7,003 nucleotides of DNA from Nitrososphaeria archaeon (lineage in GTDB: Archaea; Thermoproteota; Nitrososphaeria; Conexivisphaerales; UBA164). The first letter of the stretch is position 1; each line of letters opens with the position of its first letter. Where the stretch lies: positions 1 through 7,003 of the forward strand of contig JARVJW010000151.1 in assembly GCA_029775955.1 (NCBI GenBank), written 5' to 3'. This document shows, piece by piece, positions 1-6,794 of the stretch. The position numbers and the translations under genes are program-made. The notes below the pieces were generated by a model. The model had not been told where the DNA came from, did no database searches, and saw nothing but the letters and a program-made list of their open reading frames with translations.

Positions 1-773
1 ACGACTATAACGAAGCATTAGTAGAAAGGGAAGCATGATCCTGTACTCCTGGAAGGAGGAGCCGCGAGAGATGAACGGCAGCAACAAGGTAGGTTCGTGT
101 ACCCGGATTCGTACATCGAATTCCTGTTATTCCTAAAGGTTGGCTTTGACATCTACAGGGGATTACCAGGTCGCTCTCCGAATACTTTAAACCCATGCAG
201 GAGGTACACTTTACTCAAATAAGGATGCTGTCCATGGTGAGGAAAAGGAAGTTAGGGCCGATCACGGCTACAAATGACAAGGAGGGACCATAGTTGTTGA
301 CTCGGCATATCCACCATAAAGAAGGGCCCCTATATAGAGCAGATGTGGAGGAGGAAGTTCATCAGGCTGCACATAATGGCCGATAGGAAGGGCAAGGTGG
401 TCGGGTTCAGGGTCACCTCTGAAAGGACCGGCAATACCAAGAAGTTCGTGCCCCTCGTAAAGGAGACAGTAAGGAAGAAGGGGAACGTAACGAAGGCCTA
501 CGCCGCCTACGACTCAAAGAAGGAGCGGCTGGGCATAGAGCCGGCCATAAACCTGAGGAGAACGCTGTAGCCAACTCTGAGGGGTCCTATGCTAGGAAGC
601 GGGAGGTCTTTAACAGGCTAGGACGTGAGGGATGGAAGCGGGCTAAGGAATATGGTGGCTGGTGGAGATATTCTTCTCTGTATCAAGAGGGTGACAGCGT
701 AAGCTCTAGACGATTTCAGAAGGCTGAGCTGTCACTGAAGGTGTTACTGTACAGCAAGTTTCAGTCCATGTAG
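1..773 (+). pseudogene. Degenerate DDE transposase (IS5/IS4-superfamily-like), 5' end possibly outside window
   Basis: Relic of an insertion-sequence transposase, readable only by changing frame at least seven times. Conceptual fragments in order are DYNEALVERE (from 3), FVYPDSYIEFLLFLKVGFD (from 94), EYFKPMQEVHFTQI (from 180), VRADHGYK then a stop (from 251), VVDSAYPP then a stop (to about 314), KKGPYIEQMWRRKF onward (to 570) and NSEGSYARKREVF onward to SKFQSM and the stop at 771-773. The three acidic catalytic codons of a DDE enzyme can still be picked out: Asp at 299-301 in VVDSAY, Asp at 511-513 in AAYDSK, and Glu at 665-667 in VEIFFS, each in a different frame from its neighbour. The 75-residue open stretch 343-570 is the best-preserved piece, not an independent gene. 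The IS family is inferred from motif layout; transposase identity is firm, the exact family is not. GC is higher than in the genes to the right, which fits an imported element. Confidence 0.85.
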
Positions 774-1036
774 GGAAGGAAGGAACTCGCCTGCTGGACC
801 CGTCCTACGGAGAGGAATTGCATTAACAGGAGTTGAGCTACAAGCTAATTTTAAATCTGTAATTTATCCTAATTTTTAAATAATTAGCATAACTTTTAAT
901 TAATGCAACAAAGCAGATTGAAGCTTCCATCTCAACTATAAATCAGTAGATCAAAACTTTATGTAGGATAACAATGTAGTAATCATTATGATCTAACCAC
1001 CGTCCTAGGTCAAATGTTGGTACATTTTATATATTA
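774..1036. other. Non-coding AT-rich spacer between two transposase relics
   Basis: No credible gene is seen in either strand. The first 65 bases keep the higher GC of the upstream relic and may be the rest of that element's right end. From about 840 the sequence turns very AT-rich. I found no convincing pair of terminal inverted repeats or target duplications that would fix the element borders, partly because the left end of the first element is at or beyond the window edge. Confidence 0.6.
845..887. repeat. AT-rich short direct repeat plus small palindrome
   Basis: CTAATTTTAAAT at 845-856 is repeated as CTAATTTTTAAAT at 869-881, differing by one T. The second copy opens a palindrome, CTAATT (869-874) with AATTAG (882-887) around a 7-nt loop. 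It could be the remains of an IS terminus or simply low-complexity AT-rich DNA; chance is a real possibility. Confidence 0.35.
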
Positions 1037-1873
1037 ATGAAAGGCTCAATGAAATGCAAGACATACGCACAAGGGATAGTGACTCTGTCATCAAGGCCCT
1101 CATGACTGCATAAATGACTATATTGATGGCACAGCCTCGGGCTGTGCGAGCAGACAATCAAGAACAACCTTAAGGATCCTGATGTGCTTCTGAACCTGAA
1201 CGATGATATAAGAAGAAGATGGGCACACTGAAGGGCGAACTGACGGTTACCGTTGATTGGCATGACCTACGGAGACCCTCACGTGGAATGCGTCATAGGC
1301 ACCAGGCCAAAGGATGGAACGCACTGTGCTTACCAGTACGAAAGCGTTGTGGTCGGCAAGGAAAGGTATTATAGTGACGCCAATAGTAAAATGGGAGTCA
1401 AGGGCGCAACATCTCAAATGGTTGCTGGCATTTGAGCTGGGGATAAGGATTAAACTGTTGCTGGTTACTTTTCGGCAGATGTAATCAATTACTTGAAGTC
1501 ACTTGGCCTGAAGTTAGTGATGAGGATGCCAGACATAGGCATTACCAATGCAGGAGATGACCTCATGTATACTACAGGAGCGGAGGATGAGTGATGATGA
1601 ACAGGCCGCATTCAGGGTAGTAGCACTTAATGGTCAGAACAGGATTGGGGACATAGAGCTCCATATTTGCCACAAACACTAACCTGAAGCAGGGAAGCTG
1701 TCAGGCGCAGATGGGGCATAGAGACATCTTACAGGATGATCAACTGGTTCCTGGCTAACGTCAAAGCTGTACTTGTCAGTTCTCCTATATGTGGGTCAAG
1801 CTAAATAGCTTCGAAGATAGTCATAGTTGATGTGCTAAAGCAGAGTGTAATGTTGTCATTGCTGATATTTTAG
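1037..1873 (+). pseudogene. Degenerate DDE transposase, second family (DWHD / WGIE type)
   Basis: A second, unrelated transposase relic. Fragments in order are NEMQDIRTRDSDSVIKALMTA (from 1048), NDYIDGTAS, TIKNNLKDPDVLLNLNDD (from 1154), KGELTVTVDWHD (from 1231), GMTYGDPHVECVIGTRPKDG onward (to 1435), FELGIRIK, YFSADVINYLKSLGLK onward to DDLMYTTG (from 1466), MSDDEQAAFRVVALNGQN (from about 1587), HRAPY, ATNTNLK, RRRWGIETSYRMINWFLA (from 1703) and IVIVDVLKQSVMLSLL up to the stop at 1871-1873. The first catalytic Asp is codon 1255-1257 in DWHD and the C-terminal Glu is codon 1721-1723 in WGIET, followed by the usual SYR. The second Asp, expected just before YFSAD near 1463, is not visible in any frame, so the enzyme looks dead beyond simple frameshifts. 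The start is approximate (ATG at 1037 or 1054). Known archaeal DDE transposases share this DWHD, GTRPKDG and YRRRWGIE layout; I do not assign an exact IS name. Confidence 0.83.
1129..1147. repeat. GC-rich perfect hairpin inside the second transposase relic
   Basis: GCACAGCC (1129-1136) and GGCTGTGC (1140-1147) form a perfect 8-bp stem with a 3-nt TCG loop. It lies in the N-terminal region of the decayed transposase, where the reading frame also changes. It may be a chance result of coding sequence or a mutational hotspot; there is no T-run after it, so an intrinsic terminator is not supported. Confidence 0.5.
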
Positions 1874-1897
1874 TTCATCCCAGATATAGTGGATGAA
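1874..1897. repeat. Perfect 7-bp inverted repeat immediately after the transposase relic
   Basis: TTCATCC (1874-1880) and GGATGAA (1891-1897) flank a 10-nt loop. The repeat begins at the base following the transposase stop codon. Its position suggests a subterminal structure of the element's right end or a hairpin limiting transcription; neither is shown by the sequence alone. Confidence 0.45.
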
Positions 1898-1960
1898 TGG
1901 AAGCCATGAGATGGGCAAATTTTGTTCTACTGTTCAAGGGTAAGATGATGTCAGCCACTT

Positions 1961-1972
1961 AAACTTATAAAT
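1961..1972 (+). promoter_or_regulatory. Archaeal TATA box for the Mo-hydroxylase gene
   Basis: AAACTTATAAAT, centred near 1967, lies about 26 nt before the ATG at 1994, exactly where an archaeal TATA box would place transcription initiation at or next to the start codon. No Shine-Dalgarno motif lies just before the ATG, so a leaderless transcript is likely. The box is just downstream of the IS relics, so the promoter is intact despite the nearby elements. Confidence 0.65.
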
Positions 1973-1993
1973 GATGCAGGTTAATATTACACC

Positions 1994-4255
1994 ATGCAGA
2001 TTGCTAAGGCGGAAAAAATATCCATGGGCAGATCCATTCCGAGGTTGGATTCAATTGAAAAGGTTTCAGGCATTCTAAAGTACTTCGGAGATATAAATAT
2101 ACGTGGAATGCTATACGGATCAGTTTTCAGGAGTCCCGTGCCTCATGCAAATATAATTAATGTTAACCTCACAGATTCCCTAAAGTTGCAGGGCTTGGTA
2201 GTTGGATTAACTGTAAAGGACATAGTGGGGGTAAATGCATACGGCCCTTATGATGATGCTCCAATATTGGCGAGTAAAAGGGTAAGATATTATGGGGAAC
2301 CTATAGCAATATTTGCAGCTGAAACACCTGAAGCTGCCAATGAAGCTGTTAGGAGTGTAAGGTTCACATACAGTGAATTACCTGTTGTAGAAAATATAGA
2401 AGAAAGTGTGAATAATAAATTTCAGGTTCATGAAAATGGGAATGTCGCTGATAGTGCGATATTTTCCAGGGGTAACATAGAAGATGCTGAAAGAAGTTCA
2501 GCAGCAGTAGTGGATAACACTTATGAAACTGGATTTCAAAAGCATATGTATTTGGAACCTGAGGAAGGGGTTGCATATTATGATGGCGAAGGAATTCTAA
2601 CCATTATGTACGGCGGTCAGAACCCATATGGCGACAGGAAAGTGGCAGCTAGGGCACTTAATATAAGTGAAAGCAAGGTAAGAGTAATAAGCTATCCTAC
2701 TGGAGGCAGTTTTGGCGGAAAGGAGGAATCAGCGTTTCCGGCACATCTAGCTTTGTTAGCGTACTATACGAAGAGGCCTGTTGGCATATTTTATAGTAGG
2801 GAGGAATCAGGAATTGCTGGCCCTCATAGGCATGCCAGCAAAATCACTCTTAGTACTGGCGCAGACAAAAATGGCAAACTTACGTTCAACAAAGCTAAAG
2901 TTTACGCTGATACGGGGGCTTATAAAATATGGGGTCCCAATGTTCTCGACACAATTGTTGAAACTGTTAATGGTCCCTACAGGTATAAGGCTGTGAAGTT
3001 GGAAGGTTACCTTATGTATACAAATAACGGCCTTTCATCAGCATTCAGAGGGTTTGGTGCACCACAAGGGAACTTCGCTCTGGAGTCAAATATTGACGAA
3101 CTATCATCCAAGCTTGGGATTGACCCGTTAGAGTTCAGGTTTAACAATCTATTAAATGACGGAGAAACTGCCCCTCTTGGTAATACTGCTAGACGCATGG
3201 GAGGAGTAAGGAAGGCTCTTGAGGTTGCTATAGAAAGGCGCATTCATGTTGAAGAAGCTGGCTTGCCATGGTACATCAAAAAGGGCGTTGGCATATCTCT
3301 TGGCATGAAAGGGGTGGCATATGGGGGGGATGCAGATGACCCATCTTCAGCCGCTGTGGAAATTCTTGATGAAGGTAAGGTTGTGATTTATTTTTCTAAC
3401 ACAGATTATGGACAGGGCATCAACACAGGCCATGCCCAGATAGCAGCTGAAAAACTACAAATTAATCCATCCCATGTAAAATTTGTCAATGCAGATACAT
3501 TAAATACCCCTGATTCGGGTTCTTCAAATGCCTCCAGAAGCACTGTGACGTCGGGAAAAGCAATTGAATTGGCCTGTGAAGAAGCGCTTGCTTACCTAAA
3601 GCTTGTTGCAGCAGATAAATTTGGCACAACACCAGAGTCGGTGAGATACAGCAATGGACAATTTTTATTTGAGGGTAAATCAATTTCATTGTATGAAGCA
3701 GCAGCACTTGCAAGGAAAAATAGAGGCAATGCTAGATTTGAGAAAACATATTATGCTCCAAAGGTTGACAAGCCGGTAAAGGGAATGAGGGAAGCCCCGA
3801 GATTCTTTAATAGCTTTTCGCTTTTAATAGTGGAAACAACAGTTGATCAGTTATTGGGAAAGATCAGGGTTGATCGCGCCAGAGCATTTGTGGATGCAGG
3901 CAGGCTTATCAATCCCATAATAGCTCAAACTCAGGTGGAAGGGGCAATGGTTCAGGGGCTGGGCTATGCACTGACGGAGGAACTGATATATAAGAACGGA
4001 ATCCCTCAAAACCTAAATTATACAACATACATTGTTCCGACCGTAACTGATGTGCCAAAAATGGAAATTGAATTTGTGGATTATGAAGAGCCTCTAGGGC
4101 CATTTGGAGCTAAGGGGGTAGGGGAAATTGGGCTTGTACCTGTGGCCGCTGCAATAGCAAATTCAATAAAAAAGGCAATCGGAATCAGGATGAAAAAATT
4201 GCCACTGAAACCAGAAGAAATTCTTTCAACCATGTACTTGGAAATACAGAAGTAG
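1994..4255 (+). CDS. Molybdenum hydroxylase large subunit (xanthine dehydrogenase / aldehyde oxidoreductase family, CoxL-like)
   Basis: Molybdopterin-binding catalytic subunit of a molybdenum hydroxylase, a cytoplasmic enzyme type that hydroxylates aldehydes or N-heterocycles using water and passes electrons through 2Fe-2S and FAD subunits. At 753 residues it is the normal length for a stand-alone large subunit. Residues about 15-125 form the N-terminal a/b-hammerhead domain (GRSIPRLDSIEKVSG onset, then RYYGEPIAIFAAET). The MoCo-binding domains follow with GGSFGGKEE (237-245), SSAFRGFGAPQ (348-358), DYGQGINTGHAQ (471-482), GSSNASRST (509-517) and C-terminal GAKGVGEIG (705-713), whose Glu711 matches the catalytic Glu of the family. 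The loop is SSAFRGFG, not the AYxCSFR signature of form I CO dehydrogenase, so CO oxidation is unlikely; the substrate cannot be read from sequence. The ATG at 1994 is chosen because the TATA box fits a leaderless start; Met11 (2024) is an alternative. No FAD or iron-sulfur subunit gene lies in the window. An archaeal glyceraldehyde or other aldehyde oxidoreductase role is plausible inference. Confidence 0.93.
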   Translation: MQIAKAEKISMGRSIPRLDSIEKVSGILKYFGDINIRGMLYGSVFRSPVPHANIINVNLTDSLKLQGLVVGLTVKDIVGVNAYGPYDDAPILASKRVRYYGEPIAIFAAETPEAANEAVRSVRFTYSELPVVENIEESVNNKFQVHENGNVADSAIFSRGNIEDAERSSAAVVDNTYETGFQKHMYLEPEEGVAYYDGEGILTIMYGGQNPYGDRKVAARALNISESKVRVISYPTGGSFGGKEESAFPAHLALLAYYTKRPVGIFYSREESGIAGPHRHASKITLSTGADKNGKLTFNKAKVYADTGAYKIWGPNVLDTIVETVNGPYRYKAVKLEGYLMYTNNGLSSAFRGFGAPQGNFALESNIDELSSKLGIDPLEFRFNNLLNDGETAPLGNTARRMGGVRKALEVAIERRIHVEEAGLPWYIKKGVGISLGMKGVAYGGDADDPSSAAVEILDEGKVVIYFSNTDYGQGINTGHAQIAAEKLQINPSHVKFVNADTLNTPDSGSSNASRSTVTSGKAIELACEEALAYLKLVAADKFGTTPESVRYSNGQFLFEGKSISLYEAAALARKNRGNARFEKTYYAPKVDKPVKGMREAPRFFNSFSLLIVETTVDQLLGKIRVDRARAFVDAGRLINPIIAQTQVEGAMVQGLGYALTEELIYKNGIPQNLNYTTYIVPTVTDVPKMEIEFVDYEEPLGPFGAKGVGEIGLVPVAAAIANSIKKAIGIRMKKLPLKPEEILSTMYLEIQK

Positions 4256-4265
4256 TTTTAAATTA
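4256..4265 (+). promoter_or_regulatory. TATA-like box for the 451-residue gene
   Basis: TTTTAAATTA begins directly after the upstream stop codon (4253-4255) and is centred about 25 nt before the TTG start at 4286. This spacing supports an independent, leaderless or nearly leaderless transcript for the downstream gene. AGGT at 4267-4270 is too far from the start and too weak to be a good ribosome site. Confidence 0.5.
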
Positions 4266-4285
4266 CAGGTAGCATTAATTTTGCG

Positions 4286-5641
4286 TTGACCGAGCAAGAA
4301 TTTAAGGGTAAATTGACAGCCTATTTATCAGACCTCTTAAAACATTATGGGGCTGATATTAAATCAGAGGTTGAAGCGTGCCAAAGGAAGGTTGATCTGA
4401 TGGGAATTAATAAAAGTGGCAGCACCTTTTTATTTATAATTGATATTAGGGGAGAATTTGACGATTCTGCAGATGTTATTCAATGTGATGGTAAGCTCTT
4501 TATAGTAAGGTACGGTATTAATTTAAATAAATTTTATGGCAACGTTACAATTGTTGATATCAGAAGTGTGGAAACTCTACTGAGGAGGGCACTTGGTGTT
4601 TCGCCCAAGACTCCAGTATTTGAAAAAACTTATGCAGACTACCTTAAACTGCAAAATATAGAGCCTGAAGCGCTAAGGTCAGTTCTCAGTGTGTTGTTTA
4701 ATGCAGTTGACGAAAAACTCGTTGAAAATACGCTTTTAAAGATCTATGCTTCAGGCAGAAATGTAGTTGATAGGATCGAGCCTTCCAAAAAGACCACATA
4801 TACAAGGGAAAGGTTCATAAACGTTCTTGAAGACCTTGGGCTAGTGTTTCTATCCGAAATAATGCCAGGTAACAACTGCACCCTTTATATATATTCTTGT
4901 ACACAGCCGGGAATTGAGCTGTCTCAGAAACTTGCTCAGGAAACATTTCTTCAGAAGCAGTCAACAGTTGGCTTGTGGCTTGACAGGCATGACGCTGCAA
5001 CTTCTTTCCTGTCAATCTGGGCCGCAATGAAGGGAAGTGTATATCAAAATTATCCTATATGTCTTCCTGTGATCAGGGAAGAAACGCCCAGGATTGCTCA
5101 TGTACCATGTCCGCTTATTGATTCAAAAAAATGTGGCGAATTAATGAATTCACAGTTACCTGTTGAACTAAGCCTATTTGCTGATGCGATACTTGGGGGC
5201 AAAACAATATCGGAAAGGGTATACAGCACTTTGTACGAACTTACTGCCAGCTATCTCGTCATGTTTGCAAGGGTGCAAATATCAGGCAATGACGCTGAAA
5301 GTATATGCATAGTGCCAGAACTAGCCAAGTCAATATATGACGCAACTCTTACTGATTTTATATCAAAGTTTTCTAATTCAAAAGTGTTAAAATATGTAAA
5401 TTCCTATTCTGCAGCAATGTCAATTCTTGGGATTGACCTTAATACAGATGAAGCAATAAAAGCTATGCAACTTTACAATGTATCATATGAAGATGTTATA
5501 AAAGTATATAAAGACCTGTTAAATTCAGGATTAATTGAAAAAAAATCAGAAGGCGTTTATATAGCAGTAAAGACTGACTTGCTTTTTAAAGCTTATTTGG
5601 AAAAAATAGATGCCATCTCAGCAGAACTGGAAATAGTTTGA
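4286..5641 (+). CDS. Uncharacterised 451-residue protein with possible nuclease-like N-terminus and winged-helix segments
   Basis: I do not recognise this protein. It has no signal peptide or transmembrane segment and is probably cytoplasmic. Residues 1-30 look like an amphipathic helix, followed by RKVDLMGIN (34-42), TFLFIIDIRGE (47-57) and KLFIVRYGI (70-78). This helix-strand-strand order with D37 and D53-I-R55 recalls a PD-(D/E)XK nuclease core, but the usual Lys is Arg, so activity is doubtful and the resemblance is weak. Residues about 172-215 (RERFINVLEDLGLVFLSE, then YIYSCTQPGIELSQKLA) and about 398-428 (VSYEDVIKVYKDLLNSGLIE) read like winged-helix elements. Seven cysteines are scattered without a CxxC pair. 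The TTG start has no in-frame ATG or GTG upstream before a stop at 4259-4261, and it sits 25 nt after a TATA-like box; starting at ATG 4400 would remove the first predicted helix and strand. It follows the Mo-hydroxylase gene by 30 nt in the same direction; a functional link is possible but unproven. Confidence 0.85.
   Translation: MTEQEFKGKLTAYLSDLLKHYGADIKSEVEACQRKVDLMGINKSGSTFLFIIDIRGEFDDSADVIQCDGKLFIVRYGINLNKFYGNVTIVDIRSVETLLRRALGVSPKTPVFEKTYADYLKLQNIEPEALRSVLSVLFNAVDEKLVENTLLKIYASGRNVVDRIEPSKKTTYTRERFINVLEDLGLVFLSEIMPGNNCTLYIYSCTQPGIELSQKLAQETFLQKQSTVGLWLDRHDAATSFLSIWAAMKGSVYQNYPICLPVIREETPRIAHVPCPLIDSKKCGELMNSQLPVELSLFADAILGGKTISERVYSTLYELTASYLVMFARVQISGNDAESICIVPELAKSIYDATLTDFISKFSNSKVLKYVNSYSAAMSILGIDLNTDEAIKAMQLYNVSYEDVIKVYKDLLNSGLIEKKSEGVYIAVKTDLLFKAYLEKIDAISAELEIV
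5601..5606 (-). terminator. Oligo-T terminator candidate for the glycosyltransferase gene
   Basis: On the minus strand a run of six T follows the glycosyltransferase stop by about 37 nt, inside the 3' end of the convergent gene. Archaeal RNA polymerase can terminate at such T-runs without a hairpin. A six-base run in AT-rich DNA can also be chance. Confidence 0.35.
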
Positions 5642-5643
5642 AA

Positions 5644-6744
5644 TTACGTTATCCAATCAATGTCCGGTTTTTTATTCATAAATGACAAAGATATGCCTGT
5701 CAAAAATACCGCGAGCAGAATCGGTTGATATATAAAGTAGTAAACTGCAAAATTTAATGGATTGAACTTTTCATTATACCTTTTAGCAAGATAATAATAA
5801 ATGGGAATCAGCAGGATAAAGGCTGAAAGGGAAGCCATGATGGCTTTGCCTGCTTCTGTATAGTAAACAACAAGTACGTATTCCCTGATTGGAACAGAAG
5901 ATGTAGGAATCATATAATATATATAAGTTATAAAATAACTGGAAACGATTTTTGAAGATATTGTATAAAGTATTATCCCCATGGTTATGGTTGGAAGCAG
6001 TATAATGATTGCAGATATGACTATGATCGGACTGTAAATTGCCAATCTGAACAGGTATTTTAAATTCAGCTTAATCCACTCTCCCAACCCGTATGCCCAC
6101 CTTATCCTCTGTATGAACCAATCATTAAAATTATCAGGCTGTCCTACGCTTACCTTTAATTTTAATGACATTTTATATGTGAGCCCCATCTTATGTGACC
6201 TTGTAGCAAGGTCAAAATCTTCAGACACCATAGGCCTGAAACCCCCCAATTTTTTAAGCGCATCCATTTTTATCATAAAGGCTGCCCCATCTATGGCAAA
6301 TGTTTTTCGAGAAATTTTTGAAAATATCTCTGATATCATATTTGCCTGAAGGTAATCTATAGAAGTTAACCTTGATATATTGCTAGAAACTATACCAACC
6401 TTAGGATAATCAAGTATGTCATGATTGCCAATTTCTTCAATTGAATTATATATGATGTTATTGGGCAGTAACACGTCAGAATCGACAAATAAAATATATT
6501 CGCCTGATGAGCTTTTCACCCCCTGATTAAGGGCGCTGACCTTTCCCTTTCTCACTTTGTTTATGATAACCTTTGCTGTTCTGAAATTGTCAAGCTCCTT
6601 TAAAAATTTCTGAGTCGGTTCGTCAACCACTATGATTATTTCAGTTTTTTGGTAATAATCATTTGAAAGCTTTGCTAAACTCTCCAGTACAATTTTGGAT
6701 TGTTTATATACAGGTATAATGACGCTTACTAGATCTTTATTCAA
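5644..6744 (-). CDS. Membrane-anchored family 2 glycosyltransferase
   Basis: GT-A fold glycosyltransferase, 366 residues, expected to use a nucleotide-sugar on the cytoplasmic face of the membrane to build or extend a glycan on lipid or surface polysaccharide. The catalytic domain (1 to about 225) shows SVIIPVYKQ (7-15), EIIIVVDEP (35-43), GKVSALNQG (67-75), the metal-binding DSD at 88-90 in ILFVDSD, the acceptor-side SEDFD (174-178) and QRIRW (212-216), the Q(R)xxRW motif of processive-type GT2 enzymes. Hydrophobic segments follow at about 233-262, 270-279, 300-320 and 332-356, so the C-terminus is a multi-pass membrane anchor. The start is TTG at 6744: strand 1 of the fold begins at residue 6, no in-frame ATG or GTG lies between it and an upstream stop at 6772-6774, and a TATA-like box is 27 nt upstream. 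The donor, the acceptor and whether it is processive are not determinable. It converges on the unknown gene with 2 nt between stops. Confidence 0.92.
   Translation of the reverse strand: MNKDLVSVIIPVYKQSKIVLESLAKLSNDYYQKTEIIIVVDEPTQKFLKELDNFRTAKVIINKVRKGKVSALNQGVKSSSGEYILFVDSDVLLPNNIIYNSIEEIGNHDILDYPKVGIVSSNISRLTSIDYLQANMISEIFSKISRKTFAIDGAAFMIKMDALKKLGGFRPMVSEDFDLATRSHKMGLTYKMSLKLKVSVGQPDNFNDWFIQRIRWAYGLGEWIKLNLKYLFRLAIYSPIIVISAIIILLPTITMGIILYTISSKIVSSYFITYIYYMIPTSSVPIREYVLVVYYTEAGKAIMASLSAFILLIPIYYYLAKRYNEKFNPLNFAVYYFIYQPILLAVFLTGISLSFMNKKPDIDWIT
5668..5673 (+). terminator. Oligo-T terminator candidate for the 451-residue gene
   Basis: A run of six T starts 27 nt after the plus-strand stop codon and lies within the 3' end of the convergent glycosyltransferase. 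It mirrors the T-run on the other strand at 5601-5606. Position fits archaeal oligo-T termination; function is inferred. Confidence 0.4.
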
Positions 6745-6765
6745 TTTTAGGTTGAACTTTTTTGG

Positions 6766-6776
6766 TAAAATTTAAA
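6766..6776 (-). promoter_or_regulatory. TATA-like box for the glycosyltransferase gene
   Basis: Read on the minus strand, TTTAAATTTTA is centred 27 nt before the TTG start at 6744. There is no purine-rich ribosome site between box and start, so the mRNA is probably leaderless or nearly so. The box is only about 20 nt beyond the last in-frame stop of the tnpB relic, so the element ended directly beside this promoter. Confidence 0.5.
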
Positions 6777-6794
6777 CGTGCCTATCTAATAAAA

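Noticed and set aside
343..570. A 75-residue open frame that could be called a small gene
   Set aside because: It matches the middle of a DDE transposase, and matching fragments continue on both sides in other frames, so it is part of the pseudogene.
845..887. CRISPR-like repeat unit
   Set aside because: There are only two near-identical 12-13 nt AT-rich copies, with no regular spacers.
1129..1147. Intrinsic terminator
   Set aside because: No T-run follows the hairpin, and it lies inside a relic coding region.
1027..1263. A 78-residue minus-strand open frame
   Set aside because: It is antisense to recognisable transposase fragments and has no family-like motifs.
1253..1435. A 60-residue open frame starting with ATG
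   Set aside because: It is the best-preserved piece of the second transposase relic, with flanking pieces in other frames.
2364..3713. Several 70-78-residue open frames inside the Mo-hydroxylase gene, on both strands
   Set aside because: They are shadows of a strongly conserved 753-residue coding frame and show no motifs of their own.
1994..4255. Annotation as form I CO dehydrogenase large subunit (coxL)
   Set aside because: The AYxCSFR active-site signature is absent; the loop reads SSAFRGFG.
6113..6349. A 78-residue plus-strand open frame inside the glycosyltransferase
   Set aside because: It is antisense to the SEDFD and QRIRW motif region of a clear GT2 enzyme.
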